Assembly (NCBI GenBank): GCA_035544895.1
Contig: DASZZM010000027.1
Span: forward strand, 33,752-97,751
Reading direction: 5' to 3'
Source: JASLEW01 sp035544895
GTDB taxonomy: Bacteria; Acidobacteriota; Thermoanaerobaculia; Multivoradales; UBA5704
DNA length: 64,000 nucleotides
This document shows positions 9,028 through 21,374 of the stretch, one piece after another. The first letter of the stretch is position 1. Each line of letters opens with the position of its first letter. The translations under genes were made by a program, and so were the position numbers. A model generated the notes under the pieces. It saw only the letters and a list, made by a program, of their open reading frames with translations, was not told the DNA's origin and did no database searches.

Positions 9028-9858
9028 ATGCGAAAGTCACCACTCGTTCTCTGCTGCTTGCTGGTTGCCACGCTGATGCTGCTCGTCGGCTGCAGCAGGC
9101 AGCGAGAGATGGATAATGCGACGGGCACCGCGAGCGGAGGCAAGGCAGCGGTGAGCGACGCCGCTACCGGCCACCGGCTCGGCGCCGACGGCGCGATCGC
9201 GGCCGATCAGAAAGGCAAGAACTTCACACAAGGCGAGGCCGTTTACCTGGCGTTCAAGGTCGACAAATCGGCGCCGGAGAACGCGACCGCGCACGTGGAC
9301 TGGATCGGCCCGAACGATCAGAAGGTCGCGAGCGACGAAAAGCCCGTAACTCCGGGCAACTATGCGGATTTCACCGTCGCCGACACCAAGAGCTGGGACA
9401 AGGGTGATTACCGCGCCGACATCTCGATCGCCAATAAGAAGGTCGATACGGAGCGGTTCAGCATCGTCGATGCCGACAAGATCGAGACCACGTCCACCAA
9501 GCCCAAGAATGCGATCTCCGACGTGACGGTCGGTCACGAGCTTGCCGTGGACGGCACCATCCCTTCCGGCAAGGAAGGCAAGAAGTTCGCTCCCGGCCAG
9601 CCGGTGATCGTCTCGTTCAAGGTCGGCAGCGCGCCTCCGGGCACCGTCGTACGGGTCGACTGGTACGGGCCGAACGACCAGAAGATCGGCAGCGAGGACA
9701 AGAAGGTGGAGGCGGGGCGAGATTACATGGAGTTCACCTCCAAGAACACGCGCAATTGGGACAAGGCCGACTACCGCGTCGAGATCGTGGTCAACGGCCA
9801 GAAAGTCGCCACCGAGCGCTTCAGCATCGTCGAGGCCAGCAAGTCCGACAAGGTCTAG
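9028..9858 (+). CDS. Lipoprotein with two tandem Ig-like domains
   Basis: The ATG at 9028 has a strong Shine-Dalgarno (AAGGAGG, seven bases away); an in-frame codon further upstream is not needed. The product is 276 residues with a lipoprotein signal peptide ending in LLVGC, so Cys22 should be lipidated. The mature part is a clear internal duplication. Residues about 42-135 and 150-270 share (A/I)SDxxxGHxL, a GKxF block, VDWxGPNDQK, W-DK-DYR and TERFSIV. Each unit looks like an all-beta Ig-like domain of roughly 100 residues. No enzymatic motif is visible. Likely periplasmic or outer-membrane; binding partner unknown. It converges on the carboxypeptidase-regulatory-like gene to its right. Confidence 0.85.
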   Translation: MRKSPLVLCCLLVATLMLLVGCSRQREMDNATGTASGGKAAVSDAATGHRLGADGAIAADQKGKNFTQGEAVYLAFKVDKSAPENATAHVDWIGPNDQKVASDEKPVTPGNYADFTVADTKSWDKGDYRADISIANKKVDTERFSIVDADKIETTSTKPKNAISDVTVGHELAVDGTIPSGKEGKKFAPGQPVIVSFKVGSAPPGTVVRVDWYGPNDQKIGSEDKKVEAGRDYMEFTSKNTRNWDKADYRVEIVVNGQKVATERFSIVEASKSDKV

Positions 9859-9866
9859 GCTCGCTC

Positions 9867-9930
9867 GCGGATCCCCTTCCCGGCTCCCTGAAGCCGCCGG
9901 GTCCCTGCCCGGCGGCGCCGGGGGGGACGC
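9867..9930 (-). repeat. Copy of GC-rich dispersed repeat, with central palindrome
   Basis: Read on the minus strand this matches 21115-21185: GCGTCCCC, a C/G tract, a palindrome of arms CCGCCGGG/CCCGGCGG around CAGGGA (9894-9915), then CCGGGAAGGGGATCCGCG. It lies between two convergent genes and may act as a bidirectional transcription stop. Confidence 0.65.
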
Positions 9931-9967
9931 CCCGTCTTCGGCGAAGTCTTCTCACTCCTCGCCCCTC

Positions 9968-12900
9968 TCACGGCACCCTCACCTCCACCGCCCCACCCGC
10001 CTCAACCATCACATTCACGCTCGCCGCCCCGCGGGCAATGCGATAGGTGCCGGCAGGGAGACCGCCGATCGGCAGCGGGGCCTTCGCCTCGACCAGCGGC
10101 GGCGCGCCGAGCTGGCGGAGCAGCCACCCGAGGTCCCAGCCGTCCTGGGAGACGATGCGCACCTCGCCGGGCCGTTCGCTCAGCAGAACGAGCGAGCCGA
10201 CCGCGCTGCCGGCGAGCGTGATGCCCGCGCGCGCAACGTCGAGGCTCGTCCAGCCGCCCAGGGCCCAGCCGGTGGGCGTGTAGGCGGCAGCGCGCATCTG
10301 GCCAGGCAGCGGCGCCTCCAGGGTTGCTTTGGCCCGGCCTTGCGCATCGGTTGTCAGCAGGCGCTGGCCCTTGCCGTCCTCTTCGAGGAAGACCACCGCA
10401 CCGGCGACGGGGGCACCCTGGGCGGTGACGACCTCGATGACGATCTTCGGCGACGGCTGCTTGGCGAGCACCAGGCGGACCGGCTCGGGCGGGCGGTCCG
10501 GGGCGAGCACCAGCTCGGCCAGCGGACTCGAAAGCTCGCCGAGCTCGGCTCGCACTGCGATCTTGCCCGGCTTGACACCGGAGAGGACGAACGCGCCGTC
10601 CGCCCCCGAGATGGCGAGCGCCCCGCTCACCAGCTCCAGCACCCGCGCCTCGGCCAGCGGCTCGTCGTGCTCGCCCGTGGTCACCCCGGCCACCGCCAGG
10701 CCGGGAAACGAGAGCGTCGTCTCGAAGGCTTCGACCGCCGGCAGATCGACCGCCAGCGACCCGGTGAGCGAACCGCCCTGCGGGCTCCACAGCACCTGCC
10801 AGTGGCCCGGCGCCAGGTCGTCGCTCACGAAGGTGCCGTCGGCGGCCACGGCCACGTCCACTTGCGGCCGTCCCACGCCGCACACCTGCTGCTGCTTGAG
10901 ACCGCCGGGCGAGACGGTCGTGTCGATGCGGCCCGGCACGTCGAGCGGCGGCGGCTCCCACACCAGCACGCCCGCCCCGGCCGCGACGCCGCCGACCAGC
11001 ACCCGGCCGGCCAGGCGCAGGGCCGGCCGCCGGCAGTCGACGTCGAGCCCGGCGCCGTCGGCGGGCACCTCGACCCGCTGCTCACACACCAGCCGCCGCC
11101 CGTGCAGCACCGTCGCCGTGGCAGTGCCAGGCGGGATGTGGCGGAAGATTGCCTCGCCCCCGGTAACCGGCGCGGTCAGCATGTCAGGGTCGAGCCAGCC
11201 GTTGCGCAGGTCGAGCCGCGCGACGGCCGCCTCGTTCTCCTCGCCGCTGTCGAGACTCGCGCCGCGGTCCGGGCGCGGCGGTGGCACCAGGATGCGCAGG
11301 GTGCTGCCAAGGCCGACCGCGATGTCGCCGAGGTCGGTTGCGCCCATCTCACCCTCGCCCGTGTCCGCAACCGCTACGTGGGCACGGGCCATGCCGTCGG
11401 CCTCGATGCGCAGGAGCGCCGGCCCCGCTCCCAAGCCGGCGAGGCGGAACCGCCCGTCGGCGCCGCTTGCGGCCTCGAGCAGGTCGCGGCTCGCCCACGC
11501 CAGCACCGGTCCGTCGGGGCCCGGCCGCGGCAGCCAGACCCGCGCTCCGGCCACCGGTTCGCCTCCGGCCGCGCGCACCACCCGTCCGGTGACCGTGCGA
11601 CCAGGCGCCACTGCGAGGTCGCCGAGGTCACGGAGCTCGCCTGCCGCCCCCTCCGCCACCGGCACGCGGAGCGGTCTGGTGCTCGGGGAGCGCAGCACGA
11701 GCTCCGCAGACTTTCCCGGGGGGAGGTCCACCGCGAACCGCCCGTCCTGGCCCAGGGCCTGCTCGCTGAACCGGCTGCCCTGGACGATTCGCACCGTGCC
11801 GTCGGCAACCGGCGTCGCCTCGCCTTGGACCAGGCGGCCCGCCACGGTGAAGCTCCGCGGCAGTTCCAGGCGCGTCCACTCGGGGAAAGGCGGGTTAACG
11901 AGCGCCCGCTGGCCCAGGTAGTGCTGCGCGCTCGCCGCGACAGTCACTGGCGCCGCCGGCACCCCGGCCAGAGTCGCCCGGCCCTCCGCATCGGTCACCG
12001 CCCGCAGCCCCGCCCCGGCCTGCACCTCCGCCCCCGCGACATCCTGATCGCGGTCATCGACCACGCGCACGCCGAGCGTGCCCCCGGGCTCCAGCGTCCG
12101 CGCCCCCAGGTCATTGCGGCCAGCCGCAAGCTCGACCGGCTCGCGCAGGGGCACGTAGCCGGAAGCCCTGGCGGTGAGCACGACCTTGCCCGGCGGCAGG
12201 TCTTCGAGCCGGAAGCTCCCGTCCGCCGCGGTCCGCGTGCGCCGCACGACCAGGCGCGGCAGGGACGGCGCAAGCCAACCTTCGCTTGCGACCTCCGCGC
12301 CGGTCAGGGGCCGCCGCTCGTGGCCGAGCAGACGTCCGCCGAGGCTCGCGCCCGGGGTGAGCCTGACCTCGTGCGGCAGGTCGGAGGGGCGCCCGCGCAG
12401 GACCGCCGCCGCCGTCCCGGTCGCCGCGAGCACGACCGTCACCTCCTCACGGTCGGGCAGCCCCGGCAGAACGATGCGTCCGTGCGCGCCGTGCAGGACC
12501 TCCCAGAGCCGCGGAATCCCGCCGCGTCCGACGCCCTCGAAGACCGCCCCGCCAATCGTCTCGATGGGCCGCCCGTCGGCGCCAAGGACCGTCAAGGCGA
12601 TTCCCGGTGTGGCGACTCCGGCGAGCGCAACCGAGCGGGCACCGGCGGGCACGTCGGCCCACCAGCTCCCCGCGCCGCTCGACGACGCCCACCGCACGCG
12701 CCAGGGCTCCCCCGGCACGACCGGGATCGAGACGCGCCCGCCCGCGCGGAGCTGCCAGCGCGGCAACTCCTCCTCGCCCAAGTCGGCCCACATGGCAAGC
12801 GGGCCGGCGATCAGCCAGCCGTCGGCTGGCGGCCCCGGGCCGCTCGCCCCACCTACCCGCACCTCCAGCCGCGCCGCGTCCGGACGGAAGCGGGCCGCCG

Positions 12901-13108
12901 CGAGCCGCGGGAGTGCCGTGGCGACCTGGTTCCGCGCGAGGCGCCGCGGCGCATGACCCTCCGACCACACCCAGGCCCAGCGCAGCGCCGCCCGGTGCGC
13001 CGCCGCCGCGACGGGCGCTCCGACGGCGACCTCCGGCGGACCGTCCGCGTAGACCAGGCGCCACTGGTCCTGGGTCTGCAGCCAGAGGAGAAAGAAAAAC
13101 CAGCTCAT
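9968..13108 (-). CDS. Large carboxypeptidase-regulatory-like repeat protein
   Basis: Starts at ATG 13108, which overlaps the stop of the small upstream gene (TGATG), and encodes 1,046 residues. The N-terminus has a short aromatic/hydrophobic run (SWFFFLLWL) but no classical signal peptide. From about residue 250 onward it is built of repeated transthyretin-like/carboxypeptidase-regulatory modules. Recurrent phrases are ADGSFRLEDLPPGKVVLTA, VAGAEVQAG, GRFRLAGLGAG, GTFVSDDLAPG and GAFVLSGVKPGKIAV. These beta-sandwich domains are usually extracytoplasmic spacers or ligand-binding modules; nothing catalytic is visible. Translational coupling to the cysteine-rich gene suggests both products act together. 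An in-frame extension upstream to 13252 would overlap that gene and is unlikely. Confidence 0.82.
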   Translation of the reverse strand: MSWFFFLLWLQTQDQWRLVYADGPPEVAVGAPVAAAAHRAALRWAWVWSEGHAPRRLARNQVATALPRLAAARFRPDAARLEVRVGGASGPGPPADGWLIAGPLAMWADLGEEELPRWQLRAGGRVSIPVVPGEPWRVRWASSSGAGSWWADVPAGARSVALAGVATPGIALTVLGADGRPIETIGGAVFEGVGRGGIPRLWEVLHGAHGRIVLPGLPDREEVTVVLAATGTAAAVLRGRPSDLPHEVRLTPGASLGGRLLGHERRPLTGAEVASEGWLAPSLPRLVVRRTRTAADGSFRLEDLPPGKVVLTARASGYVPLREPVELAAGRNDLGARTLEPGGTLGVRVVDDRDQDVAGAEVQAGAGLRAVTDAEGRATLAGVPAAPVTVAASAQHYLGQRALVNPPFPEWTRLELPRSFTVAGRLVQGEATPVADGTVRIVQGSRFSEQALGQDGRFAVDLPPGKSAELVLRSPSTRPLRVPVAEGAAGELRDLGDLAVAPGRTVTGRVVRAAGGEPVAGARVWLPRPGPDGPVLAWASRDLLEAASGADGRFRLAGLGAGPALLRIEADGMARAHVAVADTGEGEMGATDLGDIAVGLGSTLRILVPPPRPDRGASLDSGEENEAAVARLDLRNGWLDPDMLTAPVTGGEAIFRHIPPGTATATVLHGRRLVCEQRVEVPADGAGLDVDCRRPALRLAGRVLVGGVAAGAGVLVWEPPPLDVPGRIDTTVSPGGLKQQQVCGVGRPQVDVAVAADGTFVSDDLAPGHWQVLWSPQGGSLTGSLAVDLPAVEAFETTLSFPGLAVAGVTTGEHDEPLAEARVLELVSGALAISGADGAFVLSGVKPGKIAVRAELGELSSPLAELVLAPDRPPEPVRLVLAKQPSPKIVIEVVTAQGAPVAGAVVFLEEDGKGQRLLTTDAQGRAKATLEAPLPGQMRAAAYTPTGWALGGWTSLDVARAGITLAGSAVGSLVLLSERPGEVRIVSQDGWDLGWLLRQLGAPPLVEAKAPLPIGGLPAGTYRIARGAASVNVMVEAGGAVEVRVP

Positions 13109-13395
13109 CAGCCGCCAAAGTAGGGGTCTTGGACGGCGCGCCAGCCGGGCACGCAGATGATCTGCCACGGCCACCAATCCCAGTCGTTGTAGCACTCGTT
13201 CATCGGGAAGTTGTTCACGCAGTGGGTGCATCCCCGTCCGTTGCCGACGCACGATATGCCGTACATCGGGATGAACCCGACACGCGAGTTCGGGTAGTCA
13301 TAGCAGCCAGGGGACGGATCGGCGTAAGCCATCGCAACGGGACAAGACAGTACGACCACTGCCACGACAACTCCCTTCCACAAGTTCTTGTGCAT
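13108..13395 (-). CDS. Small secreted six-cysteine protein
   Basis: Encodes 95 residues from an ATG at 13395 with AAGGAGAGG just upstream. Residues 1-26 form a clear signal peptide (basic start, VVVAVVVLS core, cleavage expected after AYA). The mature part of about 69 residues has six cysteines, including a GCTHC pair, plus many aromatic residues (NDWDWWPWQ) and a GG C-terminus. An even number of cysteines in a tiny exported protein suggests three disulfides. I do not recognise the family. It lies between an exported propeller-like protein gene and the large repeat protein gene, and overlaps the latter by three bases. Possible roles are a secreted peptide, a binding subunit or a precursor. 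Confidence 0.78.
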   Translation of the reverse strand: MHKNLWKGVVVAVVVLSCPVAMAYADPSPGCYDYPNSRVGFIPMYGISCVGNGRGCTHCVNNFPMNECYNDWDWWPWQIICVPGWRAVQDPYFGG

Positions 13396-13468
13396 CTCGC
13401 CTCTCCTTGCGCGGTTGTCCTGCATTTCCTTCGCACCGCCGTCTGCGAGACTCTGCAGATGGTCAGCC

Positions 13469-14695
13469 TCACGGCGGCGTCTCGGCCACGATCAGCCGCG
13501 GCCTCTCCGGCTGCATTCCGCCCTCCTTGTAGGCCGTCATGATGAGGACGATCTTCCCCCCGCGGACATCGCCGCGCAGGCGGGCGCGGTCGCTCAGCGC
13601 CTTGACCGGAATGGCGGCCGTGCGCACCCAGCCGTCCGGGCCGAGCACCTTGAGCTCCCACTGCGGACCGTCGGGCTTGCCGGTGCGGACGATCAGGGCC
13701 GGTCCCTGCACAAGCGGCAGGATGTCGTCGACCACCCGCCGGCGGCTCAGCCAGGCGTCCCGCGGCTCGACGCTCAGCCGGATCCTGTCGACCTCGCGTT
13801 CGCTCAGGCCGACCGAGGTGTCGAGCCCAAGGCTTGCGCTGTCCCAGCTCCGCTGGAGCTTGCCGCTTCCGTCGAACAGGTGGACGCCGGGCTGGACTCC
13901 TGGAACGATCAGGAACCTGCCGTCGCCCAGGAAGCGCACCGCGCCGATGTCGAGGAAGTAGCCGTCCTGGAACTTCTTGGCCAGCGGACCGGTGGCGTCG
14001 AAAAGCACCGGCCGCAGATCGGCCGCGTCCTTGGCCAGCGAGCCGAGGAAGGCGATGGCGCCGTCGGCGGCCGCGATTCCTTTGTCGTCGCGGCGGTCGC
14101 CGAGCACCAGGAGCTGATCGCCCCGGACGTCGACGCTCGCGATCAGGTCGAAGCTCGCCTCCCGCCGCTGGGCGGCAGGGGTCCGCGCCTTCCAGGTCAG
14201 CCCGTACATCGGCGCCGTGACGACCAGGTACTGCGGCGACGCCGCGACCCGCGTGGCAAAGAAGAACCCGCCCGGGCTTGCTTCTCCCGGCACCCACTCC
14301 TTGACCACTACCGCCGGCTCCTGGTCGATCGCCACCTCGGCCGTGCCTTGCCGGAGGAGAGGCATGAAGACCGTGCGGTCCGTGGCCCAGCGGACGTTCT
14401 GGGCGTTGACCAGGGAGGGCGGCAGCAGCCGGTCCGAGAGCACCCGCAGGACCGCCGCCCCGGCGCCCGTGCGCGCCAGGGCCGCCTGCGGCGCCGCTTT
14501 CTGGGGGGCCGCCTCCGTTGCGGCACCCGTCCATCCCAGGGCAAGTTCTCCGAGCAGAAGACCGCCCAGGGCCACCCGGCGCAAGGTGCGCGTCGGGCTG
14601 CGCCGGCATGGTGAGCCTGGAAGCGAGCGGTTGATCACGCCGCGCCGGGACGGGCGGCCAAGAACTGAACGGCGTTTCACCACCACTAACTGCAT
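13469..14695 (-). CDS. Exported protein, probable beta-propeller
   Basis: Encodes 408 residues from an ATG at 14695 with GGGGGAGGAG close upstream. An Arg-rich N-terminus is followed by a hydrophobic segment at about residues 41-60, consistent with export. The mature part contains repeated short beta phrases ending in hydrophobic-Asp or Gly turns (DQLLVLGDRRDDKG, GDGRFLIVPGVQPGVHLFD, RLIVAETPP). These suggest blades of an NHL- or 6-bladed-type propeller, though I cannot assign a named family. It is first in a three-gene minus-strand unit with the six-cysteine protein (73-base gap) and the carboxypeptidase-regulatory-like protein. The unit as a whole looks like a secreted or surface-exposed assembly. 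Confidence 0.75.
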   Translation of the reverse strand: MQLVVVKRRSVLGRPSRRGVINRSLPGSPCRRSPTRTLRRVALGGLLLGELALGWTGAATEAAPQKAAPQAALARTGAGAAVLRVLSDRLLPPSLVNAQNVRWATDRTVFMPLLRQGTAEVAIDQEPAVVVKEWVPGEASPGGFFFATRVAASPQYLVVTAPMYGLTWKARTPAAQRREASFDLIASVDVRGDQLLVLGDRRDDKGIAAADGAIAFLGSLAKDAADLRPVLFDATGPLAKKFQDGYFLDIGAVRFLGDGRFLIVPGVQPGVHLFDGSGKLQRSWDSASLGLDTSVGLSEREVDRIRLSVEPRDAWLSRRRVVDDILPLVQGPALIVRTGKPDGPQWELKVLGPDGWVRTAAIPVKALSDRARLRGDVRGGKIVLIMTAYKEGGMQPERPRLIVAETPP

Positions 14696-15120
14696 CGGCT
14701 CCTCCCCCTGAGACCCCTTATGGCGGGAGCGCCGCGGTCTTGCAACCGCTCGTTCATGAGGAATACTCGATCGCTCGGGCCTCGATTTCCTAATCTTAGC
14801 TCGCTCTTATTGTTTGCGCAACCTAATTTGAGCATCGCCAACTGCGCATGGCTCTATGAGACGCCCTACCTGTCAACGTGTGGCGGTCAACACGTGACCA
14901 GCAGTACTACCAATGCAGCCAAGGCTGCGGGGTGCCGATCGATGCGCTGTGCCTTGAGGATTTACAGACTCAGCGGGGGTCAGCACGGTGCCAGTGGACC
15001 CGAGCAGCGCCTCAGTCTCCTGGAATACAATGGCGGCCGATGGCGACTTTACTCTCGGCTGCTGAGCACCAGCGTGGCGGTTGCTTCCGCGTCTCCTCCG
15101 CAAGCTTGCTCGTGTCGTAA
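14696..15120. other. Divergent intergenic region, no recognisable gene
   Basis: About 425 bases of lower GC content (for example a stretch near 14790-14830) separate divergently transcribed genes and probably hold both promoters. A plus-strand open frame across it has unnatural composition and no family resemblance. I see no RNA gene. Confidence 0.4.
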
Positions 15121-15771
15121 GTGACCGGCGCCAGCGCCAAGATCTTCCTGCTGTCGCCGGCGAGCGCGAGCGGGCTGCGTGCGCGCCAGCTCGGCGCGCC
15201 CGGGGCCCGATTCCCCGCCGCCGAGCGGCTCCGCAGCGGCGACGGGGTCAGCCTCGAAGAGGCGTTCAGCTTCATGAGCGCGCTCTATTTCCGCGGCAAG
15301 GCCGCCTATGCTCGGCGCTTCGCGGCGCCGCCGCCGCAGCTTCCGGGCGAGGGCATCCTGATCATCGCGCCCGGTTTCGGCCTGGTGGCGCCTGATTGGC
15401 GGCTCGACCGCGGGCGGCTGCGGCGCATGGCCCGCACGCCGGTGGACACGGCATGTAAGGCCTACGTGTCGGCGATGCGGCGAGATCTGGCAGGGCTGCG
15501 TGAGCGGCTTCCGGCTTCCACGCAGGTCGTCATCCTGGGCAGCATCGCCACCGGCAAGTACATCGACCTGCTGGCTCCCGCCCTGGGCGGGCGGCTGCTC
15601 TTCCCGCTCGCCTTCGTCGGCGCCGGGAACATGCAGCGCGGCGCCCTCTTGCTGCGCGCCGCACGCAGCGGCCAGGAGCTCGACTACGCCGTCATCGACG
15701 CGCCGCGCCGCCACCCGCGCGCCGCGGCGGCGGCGGAGCGGGCTTCCGGCGCGCGGTCATCACCGGACTGA
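15121..15771 (+). CDS. Conserved hypothetical protein
   Basis: Encodes 216 residues from a GTG directly after an in-frame stop, so this is the earliest possible start; no good Shine-Dalgarno is visible. The protein opens with SAKIFLLSPASASGLRARQL, carries an FSFMSALYFRGKAAYA segment, GILIIAPGFGLV and VVILGSIATGKYIDLL. Alternating hydrophobic strands and Gly-rich turns suggest a Rossmann-like alpha/beta fold. I recognise the style of a widespread uncharacterised bacterial family but cannot name it. It is followed within 33 bases by the DinB-like gene and then topB-recQ, so the three may be cotranscribed. Confidence 0.72.
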   Translation: MTGASAKIFLLSPASASGLRARQLGAPGARFPAAERLRSGDGVSLEEAFSFMSALYFRGKAAYARRFAAPPPQLPGEGILIIAPGFGLVAPDWRLDRGRLRRMARTPVDTACKAYVSAMRRDLAGLRERLPASTQVVILGSIATGKYIDLLAPALGGRLLFPLAFVGAGNMQRGALLLRAARSGQELDYAVIDAPRRHPRAAAAAERASGARSSPD

Positions 15772-15803
15772 CCGCCGATCGCTTCCTTATCGGAGACGCA
15801 AGC

Positions 15804-16364
15804 ATGGCCGAGACCCTGGCAACCCTCTACCTCGAAGACGTCGCCGCGCAGTTCCGCCAGCTCAAGGGGCAGGCCGATCGCGCTCTCGCCCAGGTCAGCG
15901 ACGGCGACCTGGTCGCGGTCCTCGATCCGCAGGCCAACAGCATCGCCGCCCTGGTGCGCCACGTCGCCGGCAACCTGCTGTCGCGCTGGACGGATTTCCT
16001 GACCAGCGACGGCGAGAAGCCGGACCGCGACCGCGACGGCGAGTTCGTCACCCCTGAGGAGATGCGGCGCGAGGAACTGCTGGCGGGCTGGGAGGCGGGG
16101 TGGAGGTGCCTGTTCGCGGCGCTTGCCGAGCTGAGCGAAGACGACCTCGGCAAGACCGTGACGATTCGCGCCGAGCCGCACAGCGTGCCGCGCGCCATTC
16201 ACCGCCAGCTCACGCACCAGGCCTACCACGTCGGCCAGATCGTCCTCCTGGCCAAGCACTTCGCCGCCGCGCGCTGGGAGACCCTGAGCATTCCCAGAGG
16301 CAAGAGCCGCGAGCACAACGCCCGCATGTTCGCCGCCGCCGGAGGTCCTGGCCCGGAGAAGTGA
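15804..16364 (+). CDS. DinB-superfamily protein, DUF1572 type
   Basis: Encodes 186 residues from an ATG. The pattern is that of the DinB/YfiT metal-binding four-helix bundle. A first helix ends in a potential metal ligand (LVRHVAGNLLSRW, His about residue 53). The second and third ligands come from the QLTHQAYHVGQIVLLAK helix near residues 136-151, where HxxxH is visible. The length and the ending (IPRGKSREHN) are typical of DUF1572 members. These proteins are thought to be metal-dependent enzymes or thiol S-transferase relatives, but this subfamily has no defined reaction that I can state. It lies just upstream of the topoisomerase-helicase gene. Confidence 0.85.
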   Translation: MAETLATLYLEDVAAQFRQLKGQADRALAQVSDGDLVAVLDPQANSIAALVRHVAGNLLSRWTDFLTSDGEKPDRDRDGEFVTPEEMRREELLAGWEAGWRCLFAALAELSEDDLGKTVTIRAEPHSVPRAIHRQLTHQAYHVGQIVLLAKHFAAARWETLSIPRGKSREHNARMFAAAGGPGPEK

Positions 16365-16421
16365 GCGGGACCGTCAGTTCCGTCTTAAGAGATGGACAGG
16401 CGGCGGCGGGAGAGTGGCACA

Positions 16422-21068
<4,647 letters not shown>

Positions 21069-21077
21069 TAGGTCGGA

Positions 21078-21190
21078 CTAGAACGAAACTCCCGTGCTCT
21101 GAGAGGGTGGGTGGGAGCGTCCCCTTCCCCCCCGGCCACCGCCGGGCAGGGACCCGGCGGTTCCGGAAGACCGGGAAGGGGATCCGCGGG
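21078..21190 (+). repeat. Dispersed GC-rich repeat, fullest copy
   Basis: Just after the topB-recQ stop comes GGACTAGAACGAAACT, then GGGTGGGAGCGTCCCCTTCC, a palindrome (21139-21160; arms CCGCCGGG and CCCGGCGG) and CCGGGAAGGGGATCCGCG. Parts are repeated at 9867-9930 (inverted), 30943-30985 (inverted) and 43007-43062. This copy lies between convergent genes. Confidence 0.7.
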
Positions 21191-21374
21191 GGTTGTGGGG
21201 GGAGATCCGATAGATCTGAGTCCGCCATCGCCAGTTAGCGAGCGCCGTTTCATCCCTTGGGGTCGGCACAGCCGGTGGCAGCTAAGACCACAGTGCCCTG
21301 GCCGCGGCCGGCAGTCACTCCTTCGGCCCGACCAGCAAGGGCTTCGACGAACGGGCCGGCACGCACGCGGCGAT
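21191..21374. other. Intergenic remainder with second repeat type
   Basis: No gene is visible. At about 21242-21288 GCCGTTTCAT is followed about 20 bases later by GGTGGCAGCTAAGAC. The same two blocks with similar spacing occur at about 6025-6070, so this is part of another dispersed sequence. Confidence 0.5.

Noticed and set aside
14720..15124. Possible 134-residue plus-strand protein between divergent genes
   Set aside because: No Shine-Dalgarno, unnatural composition, no recognisable pattern and it overlaps likely promoter DNA.
16392..16421. Ten extra N-terminal codons for topB-recQ
   Set aside because: The ATG at 16392 has its purine-rich stretch directly adjacent and not at proper spacing; ATG 16422 has GGGAGAG eight bases upstream.
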